Shown here: in pieces, positions 43,687-52,388 of the stretch
Position numbering within the stretch: the first letter of the stretch is position 1
Layout: the number at the start of each line of letters is the position of its first letter
Assembly: GCF_000733295.1 (NCBI RefSeq)
Contig: NZ_JPMI01000305.1
Location: 1 to 63,144, forward strand
Source: Archangium violaceum Cb vi76
Lineage (GTDB): Bacteria > Myxococcota > Myxococcia > Myxococcales > Myxococcaceae
DNA: 63,144 nt
Direction of reading: 5' to 3'
The notes under the pieces: model-generated
What the model saw: only the letters and a program-made list of their open reading frames with translations
The model's database searches: none
Told to the model about the DNA's origin: nothing
Program-made: the position numbers and the translations under genes

Positions 43687-45881
43687 AGAAGCCGATGGAT
43701 CGGCAGCAGGTGGATGCGGAGCTGCAGCAGATCGTGGAGCTGAGGCACCCCGAGCCGCACCGCGTGCTGGGCATCCACCCGGATGGGGACGCGATGGTGA
43801 TCCGGGCCTTCCGCCCCGATGCCGTGGCCATCCACGTGCTGCCCGAGTCCGGCGGGCGGATTCCCATGACGCACCGGCTCGGAGGTGTCTACGAGGCCCG
43901 GCTCAACGGGAAGACCCACACCTTCAACTACCTCATCGAGGTGGAGTACCCCGGCAACAAGACGTTCACGTTGAGGGATCCCTACAGCTTCCTGCCCACG
44001 CTGGGAGACATCGACCTGCACCTTGCGGGCGAGGGCCGGCACGAGGAGGTGTGGAAGCGCATGGGAGCCCACCCCGTGCACCACAACGGCATCAGTGGCG
44101 TGGCCTTCGCGGTGTGGGCGCCCACGGCCGCCGGTGTGTCCGTGGTGGGTGACTTCAACAGCTGGGATGGCCGGCTGCACGCCATGCGGCGCATGGGCTC
44201 CTCGGGCATCTGGGAGCTCTTCATCCCCGAGGTGGGCGAGGGCACGCGCTACAAGTTCGAGATCCGCCCGGGCCACGGCGGCCGTCTGCTGAAGTCGGAC
44301 CCGTACGCCTTCCGCACCGAGGTGCCTCCGGCCACGGCCTCGGTGGTGCACGACCTGAACCACTTCCAGTGGACGGACGAGCAGTGGATGACGGCGCGCC
44401 GCGGGATGAACGTGGACCATGCGCCGTGGAGTGTCTACGAGGTGCACCTGGCCTCGTGGCGGCGCGTGGTGGAGGACGGGGATCGCTCGCTCACGTACCG
44501 GGAGATGGCCACCGCGCTCGCCGACTACGTGAAGCAGATGGGCTTCACCCACGTGGAGCTGATGCCCGTGTCGGAGCACCCCTTCGGCGGCTCCTGGGGC
44601 TACCAGGTGGGCAACTACTACGCGCCCACCGCGCGCTTCGGCCACCCGGATGACTTCCGCTACCTCGTCAACTACCTGCACGAGCAGGGCATTGGCGTGC
44701 TGTTGGACTGGGTGCCCGGACACTTCCCCCGGGACGCGCACGCGCTGGGCCAGTTCGACGGCACGGCCCTCTACGAGCACGCGGATCCACGCCAGGGCAC
44801 GCAGCCGGACTGGGGCACCTACGTCTTCAACTTCGGCCGCAACGAGGTGCGCAACTTCCTCATCGCCAACGCGCTCTTCTGGCTCGAGGAGTACCACATC
44901 GACGGCCTGCGCGTGGACGCGGTGGCCTCCATGCTGTACCTCGACTACAGCCGCAAGCATGGCGAGTGGGTGCCCAACCGCTGGGGCGGCCGCGAGAACG
45001 AGGAGGCCATCTCCTTCCTGCGCGAGCTCAACGACACCGTGCGCCGCAAGTTCCCCGGCGCGGTGATGATCGCCGAGGAGTCCACCGCGTGGCCCAAGGT
45101 GAGCCAGCCCACCCAGGAGGGCGGACTCGGCTTCCACTTCAAGTGGAACATGGGCTGGATGCACGACACGCTGACGTACTACTCGAAGGATCCCATCTAC
45201 CGTCAGCACCACCACAACCAGCTCACCTTCGGCCTGCTGTACGCCTTCAGCGAGCACTTCATGCTGCCGCTGAGCCATGACGAGGTGGTGCACGGCAAGG
45301 GCTCGCTGTTCGGGAAGATGCCGGGGGACCACTGGCAGAAGCGCGCCAACCTCCGGGCGCTGCTCGCGTGGATGTGGGCACATCCGGGCAAGAAGCTGCT
45401 CTTCATGGGAGGCGAGTTCGGCCAGCCCGCCGAGTGGAACAATGACCGGAGCCTGGACTGGCACCTGCTCGGGGAGCCGGGCCATGGGGGCATCCAGGCG
45501 ATGATGAAGGACTTGAACAAGCTCTACCGGAGCCACCCGGCGCTGTACGACGCGGACAGCGAGCCGTTCGGCTTCCAGTGGCTGCAGCCGGACGCGGCGG
45601 CGGCCAACGTGTTCGCCTTCGTGCGGCGCTCACGGCAGCCAGGGGGCCACGTGGTGTGCATCGCCAACCTGTCGCCCGTGCCCCGCGAGGGCTACCGCGT
45701 CGGCTTCCCCCGGCACGGCAGCTACGTGGAGTTGATGAACACGGACGCCCGCGACTACGGTGGCTCCGGCATCGGCAACATGGGCCGCATCCACACCGAG
45801 TCGTATGGCTGGGACGGTCAGGAGGCCTCGGCCACGCTGACGCTGCCCCCGCTGTCCGTGGTGTGGTTCACCCCGGGGTAG
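43683..45881 (+). CDS. glgB: 1,4-alpha-glucan branching enzyme GlgB
   Basis: This 732-residue GH13 enzyme has two N-terminal beta domains (VLGIHPDGDAMVIRAF and the CBM48 region VAFAVWAPTAAGVSVVGDFN). The barrel motifs are HVELMPVSEHPFGGSWGYQ, LRVDAVASMLYLDY (nucleophile Asp), VMIAEESTAWPKV (acid/base Glu) and LPLSHDEVVHGKGS. It introduces alpha-1,6 branches into the glucan made by GlgE. It starts at GTG overlapping the maltokinase stop and ends the four-gene operon. Confidence 0.96.
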   Translation: MKKPMDRQQVDAELQQIVELRHPEPHRVLGIHPDGDAMVIRAFRPDAVAIHVLPESGGRIPMTHRLGGVYEARLNGKTHTFNYLIEVEYPGNKTFTLRDPYSFLPTLGDIDLHLAGEGRHEEVWKRMGAHPVHHNGISGVAFAVWAPTAAGVSVVGDFNSWDGRLHAMRRMGSSGIWELFIPEVGEGTRYKFEIRPGHGGRLLKSDPYAFRTEVPPATASVVHDLNHFQWTDEQWMTARRGMNVDHAPWSVYEVHLASWRRVVEDGDRSLTYREMATALADYVKQMGFTHVELMPVSEHPFGGSWGYQVGNYYAPTARFGHPDDFRYLVNYLHEQGIGVLLDWVPGHFPRDAHALGQFDGTALYEHADPRQGTQPDWGTYVFNFGRNEVRNFLIANALFWLEEYHIDGLRVDAVASMLYLDYSRKHGEWVPNRWGGRENEEAISFLRELNDTVRRKFPGAVMIAEESTAWPKVSQPTQEGGLGFHFKWNMGWMHDTLTYYSKDPIYRQHHHNQLTFGLLYAFSEHFMLPLSHDEVVHGKGSLFGKMPGDHWQKRANLRALLAWMWAHPGKKLLFMGGEFGQPAEWNNDRSLDWHLLGEPGHGGIQAMMKDLNKLYRSHPALYDADSEPFGFQWLQPDAAAANVFAFVRRSRQPGGHVVCIANLSPVPREGYRVGFPRHGSYVELMNTDARDYGGSGIGNMGRIHTESYGWDGQEASATLTLPPLSVVWFTPG

Positions 45882-45884
45882 ACG

Positions 45885-46469
45885 TCAGGGAGCCGGAGCT
45901 GGGGTGGACTTCGTCACCCAGAGCAGCCCCAGCTCGAGCGGCTCGGCGTCGAAGGGTTCGGCGCGGACGACTTCCTCGCCCCCGTGACGGGCGGCGAGCC
46001 GCCAGCCCTTCCTGCCTCGGCGGTACACCTCCAGGGTGTGGGCTCGCGGGTTCAACAGCCACGCGTGGCTCACCCCCTCCTGGTGGTAGACGTCCAGCTT
46101 GCGCCCCCGGTCCAACGCGGCCGTGGACGGCGAGAGCACCTCGCAGACCCAATCAGGCGCCAGCTCGAAGAAGGGCTCATCCCGATCCAGCAATCCGGGC
46201 ACCCGCTCCCGCCGCCAGCCCGCCAGGTCCGGCACCAGCACCTGCCGCCCGAAGTGCAGCTCCGGCTCGACCAGAATCCACCAGCCCCCTGGACCGTCCT
46301 GCCCGATATCGAAGTCCCTCAGCAGCATGCCGAGCCTCGTCGCCGCCCGCCCGTGCCACGCCGCCGGCCGTGGAAAGGCCCACAGCTCGTCGTCGATGAT
46401 CTCCCCCACCCACCCTGTCGGCAGTGCCTCGATGTCCTCGTAGGTGGCTGGACGCTTTCCCCGACCCAT
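45885..46469 (-). CDS. Uma2 family (DUF820) nuclease-fold protein
   Basis: This is a 194-residue protein. The restriction-endonuclease-like core is visible: VEPELHFGRQVLVPDLAGW, then PDWVCEVLSPSTAALDRGRKLDVYHQEGVSHAWLL. The E, D and E...K positions match the Uma2 (PF05685) active site. Uma2 proteins are widespread, often multi-copy, and of unclear role, with a suggested link to mobile DNA. It stops 3 bp after glgB ends on the opposite strand. Confidence 0.9.
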   Translation of the reverse strand: MGRGKRPATYEDIEALPTGWVGEIIDDELWAFPRPAAWHGRAATRLGMLLRDFDIGQDGPGGWWILVEPELHFGRQVLVPDLAGWRRERVPGLLDRDEPFFELAPDWVCEVLSPSTAALDRGRKLDVYHQEGVSHAWLLNPRAHTLEVYRRGRKGWRLAARHGGEEVVRAEPFDAEPLELGLLWVTKSTPAPAP

Positions 46470-46652
46470 GTTCGCGCTCCTCCCGCTGGCGCTCCGGCCA
46501 GACCGCTCCCATCATACAGGAGGAGGTGACATCCGAGGTAGGGTGCACGGAAGACAGCGCCCGGGCGCTCACCCGCCCGCCCGCGGTCTCATTGCCCCGG
46601 GCGCACCGGATGCGAAGGGTTGCCGCAACCACACCGCATTCGGAGGGGATGA

Positions 46653-47147
46653 ATGGCGACCACGACCCTGATGGCACTCGAAGGCCAGTTGGCGAATCAC
46701 TCGGCGCTTCCGCTCCGGGCCACCCTCGGCTCGACGATGCTCTACCACGGCCTCTCCAAGCTGAAGCCAGAGGGCCTGGAGCAGACCTCGCAGTTCTTCG
46801 ACAGCCTCGGCCTCAAGCCCGCGCGGCCCCTGGCGCTCGCCACGGCATGGACCGAGACCCTCGCCGGCGCCCTCTCCCTCCTGGGCATCGGCACCCGCGT
46901 GGCGGCCCTCTCCATCCTCGCGACCCAGGCCGTGGCCATCGCCAAGGTGCACGCCTCCAAGGGCTTCGACAACCTGAAGGGCGGCTACGAGTTCAACCTG
47001 TCCCTCATCGCCGCGGCCCTCGGCCTGCTGCTCGGCGGCCCCGGCAAGCTGTCCGTCCACCAGGCCATCCGGCCCCACCGCCACTGGAGCCTGCTGCGCC
47101 GCAAGAGCCTCAGCCCCCTGGGCCGGCTCGCCCTGCTGCTCGGATGA
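46653..47147 (+). CDS. DoxX family membrane protein
   Basis: This is a 164-residue protein with four hydrophobic helices and DoxX motifs (LRATLGSTMLYHGLSKL, ALATAWTETLAGALSLLGIGTRVAALSI, GGYEFNLSLIAAALGLLLGGPGKLSV). DoxX proteins are small inner-membrane redox-associated proteins with poorly defined substrates. The ATG follows a GGAGGGG site. It is monocistronic, convergent with the acyltransferase gene. Confidence 0.88.
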   Translation: MATTTLMALEGQLANHSALPLRATLGSTMLYHGLSKLKPEGLEQTSQFFDSLGLKPARPLALATAWTETLAGALSLLGIGTRVAALSILATQAVAIAKVHASKGFDNLKGGYEFNLSLIAAALGLLLGGPGKLSVHQAIRPHRHWSLLRRKSLSPLGRLALLLG

Positions 47148-47188
47148 GGACTCCCGGAGGCCCCGCTCCGCCAGGGGCCTCTCCTGCC

Positions 47189-48250
47189 TCACGCCACGTT
47201 CGCCAGGAGCGGCTCGTCCTCCGCCGATAATGACGCCTCGGCCTGCCGCTCCGGCTCGGACGGCCGGGACAGGCTCCGCAGTGTCGACAGCATCTCCTGG
47301 GCCGGCTCCTTGCCGCGCCGCATCGACACGAACAGCCGCCCTTCGACTCCCGCGCCCTCCAGGCACGACTCCAGCGAGTGCTTCACCAGCGGATGCGGGC
47401 TGATCTCCAGGAAGGCCTCGTGTCCCGCGTCGAGCAGCGTGTCCACCGCCTCGCGGAACAGCACCGGCTCGGCGAGGTTGCGCACCCAGTAACCCGCGTC
47501 GAACCGCGGCCCCGCCAGCGCGCCTCCCGTCACCGTGGAGACGATGGGCCGCCGCTCCGAGCGCGGGCAGATGTCGCGCAACAGCCCGTGGAGCTCCTCG
47601 CGGTACGGATCCACCTGCGGACAGTGCGCCGCCACCTCCGAGTCCACCCGGCGCGCCGGCACCCCGCGCCGGCGCAGCGCCGCCAGCACCCGATCCAACA
47701 CCTCCGGCTCCGCGGCCACCACCGTCCACTCGGGGCTCGCGTGGATGACGCGCCACACCTGGCCCGCGAACTCGGGCAGGGCCTCGCCCACCCGCGCCCA
47801 CGGCAACCCCACCACCGCCATGGCCCCCTTCCCCTTCAGCTTCCCCACCGTGCGGCCCTGGTGGCAGATGACCCGCATCGCGTCCTCCAGCGACAGCACT
47901 CCCGCCACGTGCGCCGCCGCCACCTCGCCGATGCTGTGCCCCACCACCGCCGCCGGCTCTATCCCCCACGAGCGCCACAGCGCCGCCAGGGCGATCTCCA
48001 TGGACACGATGGCCGGACAGCTCACCTCGATGTCCCCCAGCCGCGCGTCCTCCGCCGTCAGCGCCTCCAGCAGCGACCAGCCCATCAGCCGCCGCACCTG
48101 CACGTCACACGCCTTCAGCACCAACGCGAACACCGTCGAGCGCTCCAGCAGCGCCCGGCCCATGCCCGTCCATTGCGAGCCCTGCCCCGAGAACACGAAG
48201 ACCGGTCTGCACGGACCCTCCCCCGAGCCCGTCTGGCCCTCGTGACGCAT
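47189..48250 (-). CDS. Stand-alone polyketide-type acyltransferase
   Basis: This is a 353-residue single-domain acyltransferase of the PKS/FabD type. FVFSGQGSQWTGMGRALLE opens the domain. The nucleophile elbow is GHSIGEVAAAH, the His region EVAAHCPQVDP, and the end FLEISPHPLVKHSLESCL. The specificity loop VAAH is neither HAFH (malonyl) nor YASH (methylmalonyl). No ketosynthase or carrier protein is adjacent, so it may load a distant PKS in trans. The start at 48250 has AAGGAG 6-7 nt upstream, better than the in-frame ATG at 48277. Confidence 0.88.
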   Translation of the reverse strand: MRHEGQTGSGEGPCRPVFVFSGQGSQWTGMGRALLERSTVFALVLKACDVQVRRLMGWSLLEALTAEDARLGDIEVSCPAIVSMEIALAALWRSWGIEPAAVVGHSIGEVAAAHVAGVLSLEDAMRVICHQGRTVGKLKGKGAMAVVGLPWARVGEALPEFAGQVWRVIHASPEWTVVAAEPEVLDRVLAALRRRGVPARRVDSEVAAHCPQVDPYREELHGLLRDICPRSERRPIVSTVTGGALAGPRFDAGYWVRNLAEPVLFREAVDTLLDAGHEAFLEISPHPLVKHSLESCLEGAGVEGRLFVSMRRGKEPAQEMLSTLRSLSRPSEPERQAEASLSAEDEPLLANVA

Positions 48251-48503
48251 CCGGGACTCCTTGGAGGTCCACCGCATGCCCCACTTCCCCTCCGGGGCCG
48301 CCTCGATTCCACCAACAGGGAGGGTCGAAACAGCCCCACCGAATCAATTCAGTAGAGGTGTATTGTTACTTTGTTTTCCAGGGAAAGTGAAGTGCGGATT
48401 TCACGGCTGGTGGATTCTTCGGTTTCTACCATTCTCTCATGGGGTGGAACTCACACCCTGTGGCTGGCGGTGGGAGGCCGGTAGCCGTAAAAATCGGGGA
48501 TCC

Positions 48504-50522
48504 ATGAGCCAGGTTCATTACCAGTCACTGGGTCCCATGATGCCAGGAGAGGGCTCGCGCCCGTTCCTGGCGTTGGCGCTGGAAGAAGGAGTCGCGCCGC
48601 GACCGGTGGTGTTGGTGTGGGCTCCAACCGAAGTGGTGCAGGACGCGATGCAGCGGGCGCGGCTGGAGCGGGAGACGGAGCGCGCCGTCGTCTTCGAGCA
48701 TCCCAACATCCTGCGGGTGCACGGGCTGACGACGCTGGACGGCCGGCTGGCGCGCGTGACGGAGTACGCGGATGGCGAGCCGCTGCGCCAGGTGTTGGAC
48801 GCGGCCGCGACCCAGCGGTTGCCGCCGGCGTTCGCGGCGCTGGTGGCCGCGGACGTGGCCATGGGCGTGCACTACGCGCACGTGGCGGGCAATGACGATG
48901 GGACGCCGCTGATCCACGGAGACCTGCGCCCGGAGACCGTGATGGTCTCGTTCCACGGCGTGTGCAAGGTGTCGGGGTACGGCGCGCTCGGGGTGGCGCC
49001 GCGGGAGCGCAATGGACGCCGCGTGCGCAACCGGCGCCTGTACATCGCCCCCGAGCAGCTCATGGGAGGCCGCGAGGCGTCCTCGGTGCTGACGGATGTG
49101 TTCCTCCTGGGGCTGCTGCTGTACGAGTGCCTCTCGGGGCGCAAGCCGTTCCAGGATTCGATCGAGCCGGACAAGGCGATCCTCAACCGTCCGTTGCCGC
49201 CGCTGCCGCCCGAGATTCCCCTGCCCTACAACGAGGTGGTGCGCCGCGCGACGGCCAAGCGCTCCGGAGACCGGTACCCGAGTGCCCTCGCCTTCCGCGA
49301 GGCCCTGGTGGCCGTCTCGGGCGAGCTGCCCTCGTCCACGGCCTTCGCCGAGCTGATCGCGAAGCTGATCCCCCCCGACAACGAGCTGCGGGCCGCCCGG
49401 AAGCGGACGATCGACAAGGGACTCGAGGCGCTCGCCCGCGGGGAGCTCGCGCCCATCACCGGGGCCGCGCCCATCATCGCGCCCGAGCCCATCTCGGTGC
49501 GCACGCAGAGCCCCATCACCGGGTCCGCGCCCGTGGTCCCGCCCGCGCGCTTCACCGGGTCCACGCCCGCGGTGGCGCCCATCACCGGGGCCGCGCCGAT
49601 TGTCGCCCCCGCGCGCCTCACCGGGCCCGTGCCCGTGGTCGCGCCCGAGCCCGTCTCCGCCCGCACGCAGATCCCCATCACCGGGACCGCGCCCATCATC
49701 GCGCCCGAGCCCGTCTCCGTCAGTGCGCAGATCCCCATCACCGGGACCGCGGCGACAGTGGCTCCGGCGGCGTCCGCCCCGAGCGAGCCGGCTCCGAGCG
49801 CGGCACCGGCCGCCGGAGCCGAGGTCCCCGCTGTCGCGGCTCCGCCTCCGGTCATGCCCGAGGACCGGCCCGTGCGTGCGCGCCGCTCGTCCACGCCGCT
49901 CGCGGTCGCGGTGGGGGCCGTGCTGCTCCTGAGCGCGGTGGGCGCCGTCTGGAGCGTCCGGAAGCCCCCGCCCGGCTCCGAGGACATGGGAATGGACGCG
50001 GGCGAGGAGCTGCGGTTCGACACGCCCGTGCTGCTCGAGGCCGCGCCCCAGTCCCCGCCAGATTCCGGAGTGCGCGTGGCCGCGGCCCCGGCGGCGCCGA
50101 CCGTGCCACCCACGCCGGTGGAGATCATCGTGAATCCCGACGTGACGGTCTCCGTGGATGGCAAGCCCATGGGCCGCTCGCCGCTGACGGTTCCGCTCGC
50201 GCCGGGCCGCCACATGCTCAACTTCCTGGATGAGGCCCGGGGATTGAACTCCGCGCGGATGATCGACGTGCGCTCCACGCCGGACACGGTGACGTTCCGC
50301 ATCCGCCTGGGCATGGGCTCCATCCTGGTGCATGCGCCTTCGGGCTCGAAGGTGACGCTCGACGGGCAGGACCTGGGAACGGCGCCGGTCTCCGAGAAGA
50401 CGCTGTTCGAGGGCGAGCACCACCTGCGTGTCACCCAGAACGACGCCGTCTGGGAGAAGAGCTTCGTGCTGCCGGGAGACCAGCGCATGGTCTTCAACGT
50501 GGACTTCGAGGCGGAGGAGTAG
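48504..50522 (+). CDS. Transmembrane pseudokinase with two PEGA domains
   Basis: This is a 672-residue protein. The kinase-like domain (about 15-275) keeps HGDLRPET, but it lacks the ATP Lys (PVVLVWAP), has T for the catalytic-loop Asn, and has SGYG in place of DFG. It is therefore almost certainly inactive. A linker of about 130 residues repeats PITG and APEPVS motifs. One membrane helix (LAVAVGAVLLLSAVGAVWSV) precedes two PEGA-like periplasmic domains (VSVDGKPMGRSPLTVPLAPG, VTLDGQDLGTAPVSEKTLFEG). Architecture and decay pattern parallel the pseudokinase at 15.6 kb. The TetR gene follows by 9 bp. Confidence 0.88.
   Translation: MSQVHYQSLGPMMPGEGSRPFLALALEEGVAPRPVVLVWAPTEVVQDAMQRARLERETERAVVFEHPNILRVHGLTTLDGRLARVTEYADGEPLRQVLDAAATQRLPPAFAALVAADVAMGVHYAHVAGNDDGTPLIHGDLRPETVMVSFHGVCKVSGYGALGVAPRERNGRRVRNRRLYIAPEQLMGGREASSVLTDVFLLGLLLYECLSGRKPFQDSIEPDKAILNRPLPPLPPEIPLPYNEVVRRATAKRSGDRYPSALAFREALVAVSGELPSSTAFAELIAKLIPPDNELRAARKRTIDKGLEALARGELAPITGAAPIIAPEPISVRTQSPITGSAPVVPPARFTGSTPAVAPITGAAPIVAPARLTGPVPVVAPEPVSARTQIPITGTAPIIAPEPVSVSAQIPITGTAATVAPAASAPSEPAPSAAPAAGAEVPAVAAPPPVMPEDRPVRARRSSTPLAVAVGAVLLLSAVGAVWSVRKPPPGSEDMGMDAGEELRFDTPVLLEAAPQSPPDSGVRVAAAPAAPTVPPTPVEIIVNPDVTVSVDGKPMGRSPLTVPLAPGRHMLNFLDEARGLNSARMIDVRSTPDTVTFRIRLGMGSILVHAPSGSKVTLDGQDLGTAPVSEKTLFEGEHHLRVTQNDAVWEKSFVLPGDQRMVFNVDFEAEE
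49450..49757. repeat. Degenerate coding repeats in the pseudokinase linker
   Basis: The region repeats units encoding PITG-x-AP-II/V-AP and EPVS-x-x-TQ. Unit boundaries are imperfect, but CCCATCACCGGG recurs about six times. It encodes the disordered linker between kinase-like domain and membrane helix. Confidence 0.7.
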
Positions 50523-50531
50523 GCCGGCCCG

Positions 50532-51188
50532 GTGCCCAGGTCCCCGAAGCGACAGGCGCGAGGCGGTCGTGGCTCGCGAGTGCCGGCGGACCCGGCCCCC
50601 GTGGATCCGCGGGTCCACCGCAGCCGCGCCATGCTCCGCGACGCGCTCCTCGCGTTGATCCGTGAGCGGGGCTTCGATGCCATCAACGTGCAGGACATCA
50701 CCGAGCGCGCCCAGCTCAACCGCAGCACCTTCTACCTGCACTACCGCGACAAGGACGAGCTGCTCACGCACATCATGCGGGACATGCTCTCCGAGCTCTC
50801 GCGCAGGAGTCAGCCGCTGGGGGACTCGACCGAGCGCCTCCATCGAACCCTGACGGACTGGTTCCAGCACGCGGACGAGCACGCCGAGCTGTACCACCTC
50901 ATGCTCGGCCAGAGCGGTATGCGCGCCTACCAGATCCAGTTGCGCAACATCCTCGAGCAGCTCATGAGTCGAGAACTGGAGGGAGCCGCCCTTCCTCCCG
51001 GTCTCGAGGGAGTGCCCCTCCCCGTCGTGAATCGCTTCCTGACCTCGGCATTCCTGGGGGTGCTCGAGTGGTGGTTGGACCGACGCTCGCCCCATCCACC
51101 CGAGGGCATGGCGCGGTGGCTGGGAGCACTCACCTCCCTGCTGGTGAAGCCACCAGCGGACGCGCCTCGGTCGCCCCGAAGCCGGTAG
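50532..51188 (+). CDS. TetR/AcrR family transcriptional regulator
   Basis: This is a 218-residue regulator with an N-terminal basic extension and the helix-turn-helix INVQDITERAQLNRSTFYLHYRDKDELL. A helical ligand-binding domain follows. The GTG start lies 9 bp after the pseudokinase stop. A long perfect palindrome at the start of the next gene is a likely target, so it probably represses the oxygenase-Coq4 pair. The ligand is unknown. Confidence 0.9.
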   Translation: MPRSPKRQARGGRGSRVPADPAPVDPRVHRSRAMLRDALLALIRERGFDAINVQDITERAQLNRSTFYLHYRDKDELLTHIMRDMLSELSRRSQPLGDSTERLHRTLTDWFQHADEHAELYHLMLGQSGMRAYQIQLRNILEQLMSRELEGAALPPGLEGVPLPVVNRFLTSAFLGVLEWWLDRRSPHPPEGMARWLGALTSLLVKPPADAPRSPRSR

Positions 51189-51284
51189 TCCTCCCCGGAC
51201 TTCTTCGACATTCGCGAGCGCGTGTCGATTAAGCGGCGCCCCGTCAGGGAGTGTCGGTTGTGCGCCACTCTCCGCGATGTCACA

Positions 51285-51305
51285 TCAGCATCATCATGAT
51301 GCTGA
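51285..51305. promoter_or_regulatory. Palindromic operator candidate overlapping the oxygenase start
   Basis: Perfect 9-bp arms TCAGCATCA and TGATGCTGA flank a 3-bp centre. The size and symmetry are typical of TetR-family operators, and a TetR gene ends 96 bp upstream. It overlaps the probable ATG codons of the next gene, so it could block transcription or early elongation. Chance occurrence is unlikely but possible. Confidence 0.6.
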
Positions 51306-52378
51306 CCGAGGCACAGAAAGACGATCTGGCGAGGCTCCTCCGCCCGGTGGCTCCGCCGCTCGAGGTGGACGATGTCTATTCACGGGACCAGCTCCAGCGG
51401 TTGCTGGGGGTGGTGCGGAGCAGCGGGCCGCACAAGCTGATCATCGCGCAGCATTTCGCCTCCGCCGAGGAGCTCATCGCCACCTCCGCGGGTGGGGTTC
51501 CCGAGGGAGTGATCCCGACGCTCGAGATGTTCCTGTCGCCCACGTTCCGCAACTTCTACGGGAACCATGCGACCTGCCTGTTCCCCGAGATCAACGACTG
51601 CTTCTACAACGACAAGTTCCTGCGGCTCGCGAAGAGCTACTGGGGCGCGAAGTATGCCCGGCCCCAGATGATGCTCTTCAATGTGAACGGCCCGTGCGGC
51701 AATACGGACCCCGGACACCTGGACTCCCCGAGCTTCCGTGGCATCCGCTACGAGAACTCGCCGACCTGGCTCTGCAGCGTCATGGGGAAGTCGGGGCTGT
51801 TCCGCGACCACCTCATCAAGATGGCCCAGGTCATCACCTGGTTCTCACATGATCCCGAGAGCGGCTTCACCTATTGGCCCGATGGGCCACGCGCGGCACC
51901 CAGGCGCGTGAAACCGCCCATCTACAACCGGGGCGTCGTCGTCCAGAACGAGATGATGGTCCACCGCGGCGAGGCCAATGGACCCGTGGAGCAGCAGTTC
52001 CCCGCGGGGCTGGACTTCCACAGCGTGTTCGCCGGAGCGCCTGACAGCCGCGAGCACTGGATCGTGAAGACCGGTGACCAGGAGATCGCGCGCTACCACA
52101 CGGATGAACTGCGCTTCCTGGTCCACTGGTCGGCCGAGGTGTACGAGGACTTCGCCGAGCTGAAGAAGAACATGGACCACACCGAGGACCTGACCTTCGA
52201 GCGGGTCTTCGACACGCTGATCAAGGACGTGCGCGCCAAGGGGCTCCAGGTCGAGACGCCCACGGATCCGCTGCATGACCCCGTGTTCATCCGCACCATC
52301 AACGCGGCCTACGACATCGGCCGTCCCACGCTCTACCCGCCCGAGGCACCCGTCACGCGGTTCCGCACCGCGGCTTGA
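51296..52378 (+). CDS. Putative Fe(II)/2-oxoglutarate-type oxygenase
   Basis: This is a 360-residue soluble protein. A candidate metal-binding HxD lies at GHLDSPSFRG (His141, Asp143) and a distal His in EMMVHRGEANGP, an order like PhyH-type dioxygenases. Other conserved-looking blocks are YGNHATCLFPEINDCFYND and FTYWPDGPR. The assignment is tentative, because the family is not firmly recognised. Two ATGs (51296, 51299) sit inside a palindrome; a GTG at 51251 is an alternative start. The Coq4 gene follows by 10 bp, suggesting one pathway under the upstream TetR. Confidence 0.6.
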   Translation: MMLTEAQKDDLARLLRPVAPPLEVDDVYSRDQLQRLLGVVRSSGPHKLIIAQHFASAEELIATSAGGVPEGVIPTLEMFLSPTFRNFYGNHATCLFPEINDCFYNDKFLRLAKSYWGAKYARPQMMLFNVNGPCGNTDPGHLDSPSFRGIRYENSPTWLCSVMGKSGLFRDHLIKMAQVITWFSHDPESGFTYWPDGPRAAPRRVKPPIYNRGVVVQNEMMVHRGEANGPVEQQFPAGLDFHSVFAGAPDSREHWIVKTGDQEIARYHTDELRFLVHWSAEVYEDFAELKKNMDHTEDLTFERVFDTLIKDVRAKGLQVETPTDPLHDPVFIRTINAAYDIGRPTLYPPEAPVTRFRTAA

Positions 52379-52388
52379 GGACCACACC

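Noticed and set aside
43611-45536. A 641-codon open frame on the minus strand across glgB
   Set aside because: It is antisense to GlgB with its catalytic motifs, and shows no recognisable domain.
48525-51095. An 856-codon open frame on the minus strand
   Set aside because: It is antisense to the second pseudokinase and the TetR gene; Arg/Gly/His-rich composition points to a shadow frame.
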